DNA of 64,000 nt from Cylindrospermum sp. NIES-4074. GTDB lineage: Bacteria > Cyanobacteriota > Cyanobacteriia > Cyanobacteriales > Nostocaceae. This document shows, in pieces, positions 37,804 to 46,919 of this stretch. The position numbers were made by a program, and so were the translations under genes. The first letter of the stretch is position 1; each line of letters begins with the position of its first letter. The notes below the pieces were generated by a model. It was not told the origin of the DNA, did no database searches, and worked only from the letters and a program-made list of their open reading frames with translations. Where the stretch lies: assembly GCA_003994795.1 (NCBI GenBank), contig AP018269.1, positions 4,055,677 to 4,119,676 on the forward strand, given 5' to 3'.

Positions 37804-38006
37804 ATAGGGTTAGTTGTCTGTCAATAATGTCGTCATCCTCCAATTTCCCTACTGGGGAAAAGGCGATCGCTTTTTTATGTATCTACATCTTCTAGAAAGG
37901 CACAAAACTAATGCAGCAATAAAGAGATTATCGCGGCTATGGCTCCCAATATGGGATGCCAGAATTTGGGGAGAAAGTAGTGAAGCTGCTATGAGCCGCC
38001 ATACAA

Positions 38007-38753
38007 CGGCTGAAAACGCTACCCAGAGAGAGTTTGCGGTTGCGTTCTAACCTGTGTTTATGGGGAGAACCACCAGCATATTCGGGAAGGGGAAAACCAC
38101 GAGTACATGGAGATAAATTTAAACTCAACGATGACAGTACCTGGTCTGACCCAGAACAAATCATTGAACAAGAAGATACCAAACTGGGTAGGATAAGGAT
38201 TCGTCTGTGGACAAAAAAGCATTTTCGTCTTTCTCCACACCATCCGATGTCAATTATTCTGGTAGAAAGGCTACTCCATGACGGCTCACCACGAGTTCAT
38301 AAACCGATGTGGTTGGCTTTTGTCGGTGAACAAATGCCACCTCTAGATGAAGTTTGGAAGCTTTAAGAGCGACGCTTTGCCGTTGACCATTGGTATCGGT
38401 TCATTAAACAACGCTTGCATTGGACGCTACCAAAGCTTTCTACTCCCCAACAATGTGACCGATGGAGTGACAGTAAAACCCTTAATGACTTGGGAGTTAT
38501 GGCTAGCTCGTGAGGACAGTCAATTGCCTTTCCCCTCCCGTGGCAAAAACAGCTCACTAAACTTACACCTGGAAGGGTTGCACAAGCGATGCCTGGGATT
38601 TTGGTCAGGGTTTCTACTCCTGCCAAACCACCAAAACCACCAGGTAAATCTCCTGGCTGGAAAACGGGACAGAAGAGACAACGTAGAATTCGCTATTCCA
38701 TCGTTAAAAAGCGTACTTCACTTTCACGTAAAGCCCAGCCTAAATCTGCTTGA
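38007..38753 (+). pseudogene. Decayed transposase of the cargo element
   Basis: In one frame the sequence reads as the C-terminal two thirds of the same transposase family as at 1-344: LRLRSNLCLWGEPPAYSGRGKPRVHGDKFKLND, then ILVERLLHDGSPRVHKPMWLAFVGEQMPPLDEVWKL, HWYRFIKQRLHWTLPKLSTPQQCDRWSD and LTPGRVAQAMPGILVRVSTPAKPPKPPGKSPGW. Two in-frame stops (TAA 38364-38366, TGA 38511-38513) break it, both one substitution from a sense codon. The N-terminal part is missing or unrecognisable, so it cannot work alone; an intact relative elsewhere could act on the ends. Confidence 0.85.
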
Positions 38754-38994
38754 TTTCTAATTTTTCTTATTTTTTACTTTGCTTTTTTTCAACTCAGCTT
38801 CCCTGAGTCACTTTGTGCTTTTTAGTCTAAAGTCCAGTTATAAGAAAGTCAGCAAAAGCAGAAATGAAGAGAGTTTTAGCCCAGTTAACCCTTTTTGTGC
38901 CAACCTACTTAAAACAATCTCAAGCATCTATAAAAATCTCTCTTCCTTTCTCCTCCTCTCTGCGACTTTGCGACTTTGCGTGAGACAAAAAAAT

Positions 38995-39567
38995 ATGCTA
39001 ATCATCACAGACCAAATCACCATCCGCCTCATGCAAGACAATATAGATGATTATAAATTAATGGAAAAATGGCGAACTGACGAAGAAGTTTTAAAATTCT
39101 ACGGAGGGAGAGATTATCCTTATTTTATAGAAAAAGTTATCGAAACATATCAACCCAGAATTAGAGGAGAGGAAGGAGTAACTCCTTGCTTATTTTATTA
39201 TCAAAATATTGCCATTGGTTATTTGCAATATTATTCACTTAATGATTTACCTGAAACCGATAGACAAATGTATCGCCTAGAATCAACAGATAACGTATAT
39301 GCAATAGACTTATTTATTGGGGAAACCAACTATTGGAATCAAGGTATTGGTACAAAAGTGCTGACAGCAGTTATAGAATATATTTTTACAGAACTGCAAG
39401 CTGTTAAAATTGTCATTGATCCAAACGTAAAAAATCACCGCGCCATCCGCTGCTATGAAAAATGTGGTTTTGTGAAAGTGAAGCTGTTACCCTCCCATGA
39501 ACTGCATGAAGGGAAATATCAGGATTGCTGGTTGATGGCAATAGCTCGCAAGAAATCATTACACTGA
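38995..39567 (+). CDS. GNAT acetyltransferase, AAC(6')-like
   Basis: This 190-residue GNAT enzyme is of the AAC(6')-Ib-type branch: ITIRLMQDNIDDYKLMEKWRTDEEVLKFYGG at the start, AIDLFIGETNYWNQGIGTKVL (acetyl-CoA loop Q-G-I-G) and VIDPNVKNHRAIRCYEKCGFVKV. The target may be an aminoglycoside, a siderophore intermediate or another amine; no neighbour decides this. The open frame extends upstream, but the ATG at 38995 is the first that matches the family. It lies outside the right end of the candidate transposon by about 150 bp. Confidence 0.85.
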   Translation: MLIITDQITIRLMQDNIDDYKLMEKWRTDEEVLKFYGGRDYPYFIEKVIETYQPRIRGEEGVTPCLFYYQNIAIGYLQYYSLNDLPETDRQMYRLESTDNVYAIDLFIGETNYWNQGIGTKVLTAVIEYIFTELQAVKIVIDPNVKNHRAIRCYEKCGFVKVKLLPSHELHEGKYQDCWLMAIARKKSLH

Positions 39568-39606
39568 AGATAGTTGCCCTGCTGGGATTGACTGTCCCTA
39601 GAAACC

Positions 39607-40800
39607 ATGACTCAACAAACCGAGAGAATTTGTATACTGGGTGGAGGCTTTGGCGGTCTCTACACTGCACTGCGTTTAAGCCAGTTACCTTGGGAATCTA
39701 CACAAAAGCCCGAAATTATTTTAGTAGATCAGAGCGATCGCTTTTTATTTTCTCCCTTACTTTACGAATTACTCACCGGGGAACTGCAAACCTGGGAAAT
39801 TGCCCCTCCCTTTGAAGAACTGCTACAAGGCACAGGTGTCCGCTTTTATCAAGCAACCGTCTCAGGAATTGACATCGACCAGCGACGGGTACAGTTACAG
39901 GATGGGCCAGAAATTATTTGCGATCGCTTAGTATTAGCATTAGGTGGCGAAACACCCCTAGATTTAGTCCCCGGTGCAGCTAATTACGCCTACCCCTTCC
40001 GCAACATCACAGATGCTTATCGTCTAGAAGAACGTCTGCGAGTTTTAGAAGAATCAACAGCGGACAAAATTCGGGTAGCAATTGTTGGCGCAGGTTACAG
40101 CGGCGTAGAATTAGCCTGTAAGCTAGCAGACAGAATTGGGGAAAAGGGACGCTTCCGACTCATAGAAATCAGCGACCAAATCTTGCGAACTTCCCCAGAA
40201 TTTAACCGCCAAGCCGCCCAAAAAGCCTTAGAAACAAGGGGGGTATTTATTGATTTAGAAACCAAAGTCGAATCAATTACCCAAGATGCCATCACCCTAG
40301 AGTACAAAAATCAGGTAGATACCATTCCCGTAGATTTGGTAATTTGGACTGTGGGGACGCGAGTTGCACCAGTAATCAAAACCTTACCCTTCAAGCAAAA
40401 CCAGCGTGGTCAAATCAGCACCACACCCAACCTACAAGTTGTTGACTATCCAGAAATTTTTGCCTTGGGAGACTTAGCCGACTGTCGCGATGCTGAAGGT
40501 CAGCAAGTACCCGCTACAGCCCAAGTCGCTTTTCAACAAGCTGATTATGCTGCTTGGAATATTTGGGCTTCTTTAACTAATCGTCCTTTACTCCCCTTCC
40601 GCTACCAACCATTAGGGGAAATGGTGTCACTGGGAATAGACAACGCCACCCTCACCGGTTTAGGTGTCAAACTAGATGGTACTTTGGCATACGTCGCCCG
40701 TCGTCTAGCTTATCTCTATCGGTTGCCAACTTTAGAACATAAACTCAAAGTTGGTTTTAACTGGCTAGTCCGTCCGATTATAGAAACCCTTTCTCAGTAG
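39607..40800 (+). CDS. Type II NADH dehydrogenase-like flavoprotein
   Basis: The 397-residue FAD protein is of the NDH-2 family, which transfers electrons from NAD(P)H to quinone without pumping protons. It has the FAD-binding RICILGGGFGGLYTALRL (7-24), the NAD-binding VAIVGAGYSGVELACKLADRIG (about 158-179), VIWTVGTRVAP and EIFALGDLADCRD. The C-terminal region ends FNWLVRPIIETLSQ, an amphipathic membrane-association helix. Several NDH-2 paralogues are usual in cyanobacteria. It starts 39 bp after the acetyltransferase gene, so the two may be co-transcribed. Confidence 0.9.
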   Translation: MTQQTERICILGGGFGGLYTALRLSQLPWESTQKPEIILVDQSDRFLFSPLLYELLTGELQTWEIAPPFEELLQGTGVRFYQATVSGIDIDQRRVQLQDGPEIICDRLVLALGGETPLDLVPGAANYAYPFRNITDAYRLEERLRVLEESTADKIRVAIVGAGYSGVELACKLADRIGEKGRFRLIEISDQILRTSPEFNRQAAQKALETRGVFIDLETKVESITQDAITLEYKNQVDTIPVDLVIWTVGTRVAPVIKTLPFKQNQRGQISTTPNLQVVDYPEIFALGDLADCRDAEGQQVPATAQVAFQQADYAAWNIWASLTNRPLLPFRYQPLGEMVSLGIDNATLTGLGVKLDGTLAYVARRLAYLYRLPTLEHKLKVGFNWLVRPIIETLSQ

Positions 40801-40870
40801 AAATTTAGAATAATCAAGGTTGATGCTAATACAGTTTATTTTGTGGCATTGAATCCTTGAATATCCCATC

Positions 40871-41181
40871 TTAACTAATATCTTGCACCCTTCTCAATTA
40901 GCCCTTAAATAATTTTAGGGAACCTGATATCTTGCACCATTTTTAATTAACCCAAAGGTGGGCAATGCCCGTGACGCAAGAATCGGGGTTTCATGGCAAT
41001 AAAAGCATTGCCCACCCTACAAAAATTGGCATTCAATAACTGGTGCAAGATGTGAGGAATCGAAGCTGAAGTTAGAAGACAGCTAACTGAAATGAGGTTT
41101 TTAACCAGTTTTAACTGGTTTATGCTTTAAGCCGGAACTTTAGTTCATGGCTTTTGGCAATTGGTGCAAGATATTAGTTAA
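40871..41181. repeat. Nested inverted-repeat element with TATCTTGCACC ends
   Basis: The 19-bp sequence TTAACTAATATCTTGCACC at 40871-40889 recurs perfectly inverted at 41163-41181. A second, inner pair of related ends is present (GATATCTTGCACC near 40927 and GGTGCAAGATGTGAG near 41042). Between the inner pair lies a hairpin built from GGTGGGCAATGC and GCATTGCCCACC. There is no gene. It looks like one miniature element nested in another. The rest of the 40801-41352 gap also holds an end motif (TAGTCTAAACTTCAG near 41199) and a dispersed GC-rich repeat. Confidence 0.65.
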
Positions 41182-41352
41182 AAGTTAAAATCATGGCTTA
41201 GTCTAAACTTCAGTTTTTAAACGTTCGCGTAGCGTGCCGGAGGCATACCGCTCCAGACGCAGAGAGCGCAGAGAGAATAAAGAAAGATTTTAACGAATGA
41301 TTTAGGATTGCTATATTTGCTTTAAATAAGTTGGCGTTTACCCAAATTTATA

Positions 41353-41937
41353 ATGACAAAAATCTTCAATATTCTTCAATCAATCTGGTTTTGGCTTTTT
41401 TTATCCACCTGTTTAATTTTGTTTTCCTTTACTGTTTTTTCTACTTGGGTGTTGATGGTGGGGATTTGGTTTGGATTATTTTTTATATTTAGATTTACCC
41501 AATTAGAAGCCAAATTATCAGAACAAGAACAGAGAATTTATCTAACTACAGTTTTGCTCTATCCATTAATAGAAAGTTGGATAAAATGGATGATTGTCAA
41601 AAATATTATTCCTTACTCTTGGTTTTGGCTAAATCGGTTAGAGCATTTTTCTTGGGCATTAGCTGTAGTTATTTTATTTCTACCTCTATATAGAGATGTA
41701 TGGAACATTTTAAACTGGTGGCAAAACCTAATTTTTGTAATTGGGCTAATTTGTACACTTGGTAATTTAAACGAGTTCTTAGAGTATTTTTTGCGCTCGC
41801 ATTCCCAAAACTATCGCGCCTTGGCAGCGTACTACTGGGATACGATTTATGACATGATGATCAATATAGTGGGCGGTTTTGTTGGTTTTGTGGTTTTAAG
41901 ATGGCAGACGAGATCACAAATCCGGTCTGCACAGTAA
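41353..41937 (+). CDS. Integral membrane protein, DUF2238-like
   Basis: The 194-residue protein has five or six membrane segments. The second half has RLEHFSWALAVVILFLPLY, NLNEFLEYFLR and YYWDTIYDMMINIVGGFVGFVVL, a set of acidic and aromatic residues in membrane helices that resembles the DUF2238 family. Function is unknown. It is followed after 37 bp by a HAD hydrolase gene on the same strand and may be co-transcribed with it. Confidence 0.7.
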   Translation: MTKIFNILQSIWFWLFLSTCLILFSFTVFSTWVLMVGIWFGLFFIFRFTQLEAKLSEQEQRIYLTTVLLYPLIESWIKWMIVKNIIPYSWFWLNRLEHFSWALAVVILFLPLYRDVWNILNWWQNLIFVIGLICTLGNLNEFLEYFLRSHSQNYRALAAYYWDTIYDMMINIVGGFVGFVVLRWQTRSQIRSAQ

Positions 41938-41974
41938 CGCCAGCAGCCGTCTACAGCACTCAGTCCTTGGTATT

Positions 41975-42628
41975 ATGGAACGACCTAAAGTAATTTTTTT
42001 AGATGCTGTTGGCACAATTATTGGCGTCAAAGGCAGTGTAGGCGAAGTTTATAGTCAGATAGCACAGCAATTTGGCGTCACAGTTTCCGCCGAAATTTTG
42101 AATAAAGCCTTTTACCAAAGCTTTAAAGCCGCACCACCGCCAATATTTCTCGATGCAGAAGCGCAAGATATCCCTCAACGGGAGTTTGACTGGTGGCGGA
42201 TAATTGCCTTAGATACCTTTGAAAGTGCAGGTGTTCTCAAGCAATTTTCTGACTTTTCGGCTTTTTTTAGCGAACTCTATATCCACTTTGGCACCGCTGA
42301 ACCTTGGTATGTCTATCCTGATGTGCTGCTAGCTTTGGTAAATTGGCGACGGTTGGGGGTTGAACTGGGGGTGTTATCTAATTTTGATTCTCGGCTTTAC
42401 TCGGTATTGCAAAGCTTGGGACTAAGAGACTATTTCGACTCTATAACCATTTCTACCCAAGCGCGCGCAGCTAAACCAGACCCGCAAATTTTTGCTGTGG
42501 CGTTGCAAAAACACAATTGTTCTCCAGAGGCTGCATGGCACATTGGCGACAGTGTTAAAGATGACTATCACGGTGCCAAAGCCGCTGGACTCAGAGGGAT
42601 TTGGATTAATCGCGATAAACAATCTTAA
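41975..42628 (+). CDS. HAD-IA family hydrolase, REG-2-like
   Basis: The 217-residue HAD protein has motif I as FLDAVGT (D10-A11-V12), where most HAD phosphatases have DxD, so the general acid/base Asp is replaced. The later motifs are normal: LGVLSNFDSRL (motif II, S/T), TQARAAKPDPQIF (motif III Lys) and HIGDSVKDDYHGA (motif IV). The missing second Asp is characteristic of the REG-2/HDHD3-like branch, so phosphatase activity is uncertain. Substrate is unknown. Confidence 0.85.
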   Translation: MERPKVIFLDAVGTIIGVKGSVGEVYSQIAQQFGVTVSAEILNKAFYQSFKAAPPPIFLDAEAQDIPQREFDWWRIIALDTFESAGVLKQFSDFSAFFSELYIHFGTAEPWYVYPDVLLALVNWRRLGVELGVLSNFDSRLYSVLQSLGLRDYFDSITISTQARAAKPDPQIFAVALQKHNCSPEAAWHIGDSVKDDYHGAKAAGLRGIWINRDKQS

Positions 42629-42954
42629 TGGGTGGAGTTTTCGAGTAGAGACTGTACTGTACGGTCTCTACATTCAACCTCTTGCAAAAGTCAATATTAT
42701 GAGAATTAAACCACAGATGAAAACAGATAAAAGTGTGTTTATGTGCTTGCATCAATAAATTGGGATTTTTGCACTCTTGTCTATTCTGAATTGCACGCAA
42801 TCGAGAAACGCCATATTTCGTAGAACAGGCGTCTCGCCTGTTCAGGGGATAATTGATTTTGAGAATTACTCTTAATTAATCATTTTCCTATGTCAACAAG
42901 TTATAAATTTTACGCTAGGCTCTAGATTACCAGCAGTACTACGAGTCTAAGCGG
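42629..42954. repeat. Intergenic palindromes before the NACHT gene
   Basis: Two hairpins lie in this gene-less gap. One is GTAGAGAC / GTCTCTAC at 42645-42652 and 42664-42671, of the same family as 16221. The other is GAACAGGCG-TCT-CGCCTGTTC at 42823-42843, a perfect 9-bp stem. Neither is followed by a T-run. The promoter of the NACHT gene is presumably between 42845 and 42954. Confidence 0.65.
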
Positions 42955-45873
42955 ATGAGAAAGCGCTTATCGCAAATTTGGCAACTTTTTAACACGGATG
43001 TCAGGGAATTAGTCTCAGCTGAGACTGTGGGAACAACGGCTGAGTCTACCAGCGCAATTGTGGAACTAGCAAAAACCTTGCAAGAACAAGGTAAAAGCCT
43101 GGAATGGTTGAAACCTTTGGTAGAAAATTCCGGCTCACTTTTAGGAATATTGTGTAGTCCAGAAGTGCAATTGATTAGTTCAGGGTTGCCGGTTGTGTCC
43201 ATCGGAATCGCACTTCTCAAAGCTTACCGCGAAAGAACTCGCACGGAACCAACGCTAGAAGACTGCGTAGCAATAATTAGTCAGGCTGCATATCTAGAAA
43301 GCTTTACCGAGATTTTAGCTCAACACCAGCAATTATCAGCTAGTTGGAGTAGTCAAGCCAAAAGTGATGCAGCGCTAACCAAGGAACTGCAAGCATTAGA
43401 AGATTTTGAGTTAGATGGTGAGACTGCAAAAAGTGCGATCGCATCTTTTCCCGATTCCCAATTGGTGAAACAATACAATAAAGTCTTATCAGCCAGGTTG
43501 CAACAATCAGGACTGTCTGCAAATGAAGCTGATGATTTTACTGAATCAGTCGCCCGAAATACCGAAATCTACTTTTTCAAAGCTTTAGCAGCATCGGGTG
43601 ATTCTGTCAAGCCATTAGCCGAATTATATAGCAATGGTGGCATAGAAGTAATCAAGAAATACGACAGCATCAAAGATTATCTAGCAACCGAAATTGAGCC
43701 TAAACCCAAGGAAACAGTATTTAATGAAACTTTTTCCTATAGGGATATTTATGTTAAGCCCAAGGCGAGAGGAGTAAACGCTAATGGCAAGATTGATCCT
43801 CAATCTGAAGCATTTGATTTAGAAACTTGGGTTAAAAATCTTCTTTTTGACAAAGACTCCAAAAAGCAAAGCCAAGTAATATTTATTCAAGGCGGGCCGG
43901 GAAGGGGTAAAAGTATTTTTTGTCGAATGTTTGCAGATTTAGTGCGTCTGGATATATATCGCAGATGGACACCGATGTTAATTCGTTTGCGCGATATTGA
44001 GGAATTTCAGAATAGTTTAGAAGAAACTTTGCGCTCAAGGTTAAAGTTTGATTTCGCTCTGCGAGACAACTGGCTAATTGACTCTCATACAAGGTTTCTG
44101 TTTATTTTAGATGGTTTTGATGAATTGCGAATTGAGCGCAGCAATAACCAAACCGTAGATAGATTTATTAGGCAAGTAGGGACATTTCAATTTGATTATC
44201 AAGGCAAACATCGAGTAATTATCACAGGTCGAGAAATGGCTTTACACGGAATTGACCGCCTACCGCCCAATTTAGAACGGGTGGAAATTTCCGCAATGGA
44301 TGCTGATTTGCAAAACCAGTGGTTTAATAACTGGAGAAGGCATTCTAACGCAGATAAAGCTACAGCATTTCAACAGTTTCTACAAAATAACAACCATTGT
44401 CCAGAAGCTTTAAAAGAGTTAGCCAAAGAGCCACTATTACTATATATGTTAGTGGCAATGCATCGAGATAATGAATTAGATCCTAAAAAGTTTGAGCAAG
44501 CCAGTTCTACAGAAGCCAAAATTTTAGTTTATGAACAAGCACTAAATTGGGTACTGAAAATACAACGCTCTGATTCCCGTCACCCTGAGTTAAATTATGA
44601 ACTTACCAAACAAAACCCAGAAGCTTTAAGAAGACTTTTAGCAGAAGCAGCAGTTTGTATTACACAGTCAGGAGTCGAAAGTGCTTCTATGCAGACAGTG
44701 AAAGCACGTTTGCAACAAGATGAGGAAGTAAAGCAATTAATTGAAACAGCCGAGAAGCAACTTGGAGAAGAAGCGCTTAAAACCGCTTTGAGTGCTTTTT
44801 ATATTAAGTCTAATGGAGGAGGAGTTGAATTTTTTCATAAGAGTTTTCGAGAATTTCTCTGTGCGGAAAGACTGAAACAAAGTTTGGAAGATTGGACAGA
44901 ACCAGGTAGGCGCGGTAAAAATTTTAATATTGATGAGCAAAAGCTGCATTGGGAAGTTTACGATTTACTTGGCTATGGTGGATTAACACCAGAAATTGTG
45001 GAATATCTGATGGGGTTGCTAGTTACGAGTAATGAATTTCGACCAGTGCAGTTATTCCAACGCCTTGAAGATTTTTATATTCGTTGGTGTGAAGGAGAAT
45101 TTATTGACTCTGCTGAAGAGACTTTACCCCAGAAAAAGCTGCGACAGTTGCAAAAGTACGGAATTCAAAAACTAGGTCAGCGTCAGGTAGATATTTATGC
45201 AGGTTTGAATGTGATGATTTTGCTTTTGGAGTTGCATCGCTATGCACAGCAGCGAGATGATCTTAAACAACAAATTGTTTTTTATCCATGTGGTAAAGCA
45301 GAAGAAAATCCTTGGACAATCCAATTGCTTCGCATCATCCACTACAGTGATTGCTTTCAGCTTTGGACTTTTAATGGTGTAGTTGGACAATTCCTCAGTG
45401 GCGCAAACCTCAGCCGCGCAAACCTTAGCCGCGCAAACCTCAGGGGCACACTCCTCAGGGGCGCAAACTTCAGCCGCGCAAACCTCAGCGGTGCAAACCT
45501 CGGTGTAAACCTCAGTGACGCAAACCTCAGCGGCACAAACCTTAGAGGCGCAAACCTCAGCGGTGCAAACCTCAGCGGTGCAAACCTCAGCGGTGCAAAC
45601 CTCAGTGACGCAGACCTCAGCAACGCAGACCTCGGCAGCGCAAACCTCAGCGGCACAAACCTTAGAGGCGCAGACCTCAGCGACGCATATCTCAGGGGCG
45701 CAAACCTCAGTGGCGCATACCTCAGTGACGCAGACCTCAGCGGCGCATACCTCAGTGATGCATTTTTGGGAGATATAATCTGGGATGAAAATACAAACTG
45801 GGAAAATGTGCGAGGGCTAGACACAGCTATTAATGTCCCAGAAGCCCTAAAACAACAATTGGGACTGACTTAA
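42955..45873 (+). CDS. NACHT NTPase with pentapeptide-repeat C-terminus
   Basis: This 972-residue STAND-type protein has residues 1-250 helical with no recognised fold (a long coiled region and a hydrophobic stretch LISSGLPVVSIGIALLKAY), where such proteins usually carry an effector domain. The NACHT core has Walker A GGPGRGKS (313-320), Walker B FLFILDGFDEL (381-391), VIITGRE sensor and GGGVEFFHKSFREFLCAERL (winged-helix end). A helical arm follows, then pentapeptide repeats A(N/D)LSG of about 25 turns (812-935), forming a right-handed beta-helix likely used for sensing. Bacterial NACHT proteins of this build act in antiphage immunity. That role is inferred here, since no other defence gene adjoins it. 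Confidence 0.9.
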   Translation: MRKRLSQIWQLFNTDVRELVSAETVGTTAESTSAIVELAKTLQEQGKSLEWLKPLVENSGSLLGILCSPEVQLISSGLPVVSIGIALLKAYRERTRTEPTLEDCVAIISQAAYLESFTEILAQHQQLSASWSSQAKSDAALTKELQALEDFELDGETAKSAIASFPDSQLVKQYNKVLSARLQQSGLSANEADDFTESVARNTEIYFFKALAASGDSVKPLAELYSNGGIEVIKKYDSIKDYLATEIEPKPKETVFNETFSYRDIYVKPKARGVNANGKIDPQSEAFDLETWVKNLLFDKDSKKQSQVIFIQGGPGRGKSIFCRMFADLVRLDIYRRWTPMLIRLRDIEEFQNSLEETLRSRLKFDFALRDNWLIDSHTRFLFILDGFDELRIERSNNQTVDRFIRQVGTFQFDYQGKHRVIITGREMALHGIDRLPPNLERVEISAMDADLQNQWFNNWRRHSNADKATAFQQFLQNNNHCPEALKELAKEPLLLYMLVAMHRDNELDPKKFEQASSTEAKILVYEQALNWVLKIQRSDSRHPELNYELTKQNPEALRRLLAEAAVCITQSGVESASMQTVKARLQQDEEVKQLIETAEKQLGEEALKTALSAFYIKSNGGGVEFFHKSFREFLCAERLKQSLEDWTEPGRRGKNFNIDEQKLHWEVYDLLGYGGLTPEIVEYLMGLLVTSNEFRPVQLFQRLEDFYIRWCEGEFIDSAEETLPQKKLRQLQKYGIQKLGQRQVDIYAGLNVMILLLELHRYAQQRDDLKQQIVFYPCGKAEENPWTIQLLRIIHYSDCFQLWTFNGVVGQFLSGANLSRANLSRANLRGTLLRGANFSRANLSGANLGVNLSDANLSGTNLRGANLSGANLSGANLSGANLSDADLSNADLGSANLSGTNLRGADLSDAYLRGANLSGAYLSDADLSGAYLSDAFLGDIIWDENTNWENVRGLDTAINVPEALKQQLGLT

Positions 45874-46122
45874 CAAATAGGAAGACAGAGAGAAAAATTA
45901 AAACTCTTCCCTTCCCCCTCTTCCTTGGCGTCCTTGGCGTCTTGGCGGTTCGTTTCTCCCCCCACCCCAACAAGCGATAACCCTGAATACAACACACCCT
46001 CCAGGGCACAGCATTGCTGTGCCCCTACCCAACAGGAAAACCGAGAAAAAAATCAAAACTCTACCCTTTCCCCTCTTCCTTTGCGCCCTTTGCGTCCTTT
46101 GCGGTTCGTTCCTCTTCCCGAA

Positions 46123-46728
46123 CTACCTCAAAAACAACTCCCGAATACCCGTACTCCCAATTTCCACCGCCAACGCCGCCAACAGAAAACCCAAAAGCTG
46201 AGTAATAATCACCCCACCTTCCGCACCAATCAAAGAATCAATACGGTTAGCCAGCCGCATAATTAACCAACTAACAAACATCGCCCCCACAATACCCAGC
46301 ACCACACCAAGATAAGGACTTTCAGACTTTGCCATTAACAACATCACCGTCGTCAGCGTCCCCGGCCCCGCCAACAACGGCAAAGCCAGTGGCGTAATTG
46401 CTACATCCCGTCCTTCCTCAATAATCGGCGTATTTAATTCACCCCGGAGCATTTGCAAAGCAATTAACAGCAATAACAACCCCCCAGCTACCCGCAAAGA
46501 CCCCATACTAATTTCCAAATAAGTCAAAATGGCTTGCCCAGTAAAGGCAAAAAGTAGCAAAATAGCGATCGCTACCACAATCGCTTTATCAATAACTTTA
46601 TTTCTTTCCTCTGGCGTCATCCCCTTGGTTAAAACCAAAGCTACCGGTATATTCCCCACAGCGTCAGCTAAAACAAACACAGCAATAAAAGTTTGAATAA
46701 ATACGGAGGTATCCACAGCAGACAGCAT
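46123..46728 (-). CDS. MarC-family membrane protein
   Basis: The 201-residue protein has six membrane helices, of the MarC/UPF0056 family (FIAVFVLADAVGNIPVALVLTKGMTPEERN, RVAGGLLLLLIALQMLRGE, ITPLALPLLAGPGTLTTVMLLM). Despite the name, involvement in multiple antibiotic resistance has not held up, and the transported substrate is unknown. Its neighbour upstream, the nitrilase-type gene, is divergent. Downstream (45874-46122) is repeat-rich sequence with the TTTGCGTCCTTTGCGGTTCG family. Confidence 0.9.
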   Translation of the reverse strand: MLSAVDTSVFIQTFIAVFVLADAVGNIPVALVLTKGMTPEERNKVIDKAIVVAIAILLLFAFTGQAILTYLEISMGSLRVAGGLLLLLIALQMLRGELNTPIIEEGRDVAITPLALPLLAGPGTLTTVMLLMAKSESPYLGVVLGIVGAMFVSWLIMRLANRIDSLIGAEGGVIITQLLGFLLAALAVEIGSTGIRELFLR

Positions 46729-46919
46729 TAATCAGGCTCCGCCCACCAGTTAAGCACAATCCCCTGATGTTTTCTAGAACCCAGAGGAATAGATAGAGAT
46801 ATTGAGCATTTTGTGTGAAAAGCCAAACAATCGCAATTATCATCAGGCTCCAAGACGCTGCAAGTAACGATATATTTGAGAATCTGTACTATATAAATCC
46901 ACTGTTCTTAGTTGAATCT

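Larger units (their letters stand above)
33291..38843 (+). mobile_element. Candidate cargo transposon with CHAT and trypsin genes
   Basis: The inverted ends CTGGAGTTTAGACTAAA (33297-33313) and TTTAGTCTAAAGTCCAG (38821-38837) match at 16 of 17 positions. Each is bordered externally by TTATAA (33291-33296 and 38838-38843), which could be a target duplication. The right end sits about 70 bp after a decayed transposase tail. The same arrangement, transposase tail then end motif, occurs at 344-433, where the outer flank is not TTATAA; this supports TTATAA as target rather than element sequence. The enclosed 5.5 kb holds the TPR-CHAT and trypsin-like genes and the transposase remnant. Because TTATAA is itself palindromic, a longer inverted repeat remains possible. 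Confidence 0.55.

Noticed and set aside
38347..38760. 137-codon frame starting inside the transposase remnant
   Set aside because: It is out of frame with the recognisable transposase motifs, which lie in the other frame through two stops.
45357..45824. 155-codon antisense frame rich in Leu/Arg/Phe across the NACHT gene end
   Set aside because: It is the mirror of 15-bp pentapeptide repeats, which keep several frames open; the plus-strand beta-helix is the coherent product.
46014..46205. Short frames downstream of the NACHT gene
   Set aside because: They translate a common dispersed repeat (TTTGCGTCCTTTGCGGTTCG type) and antisense marC.
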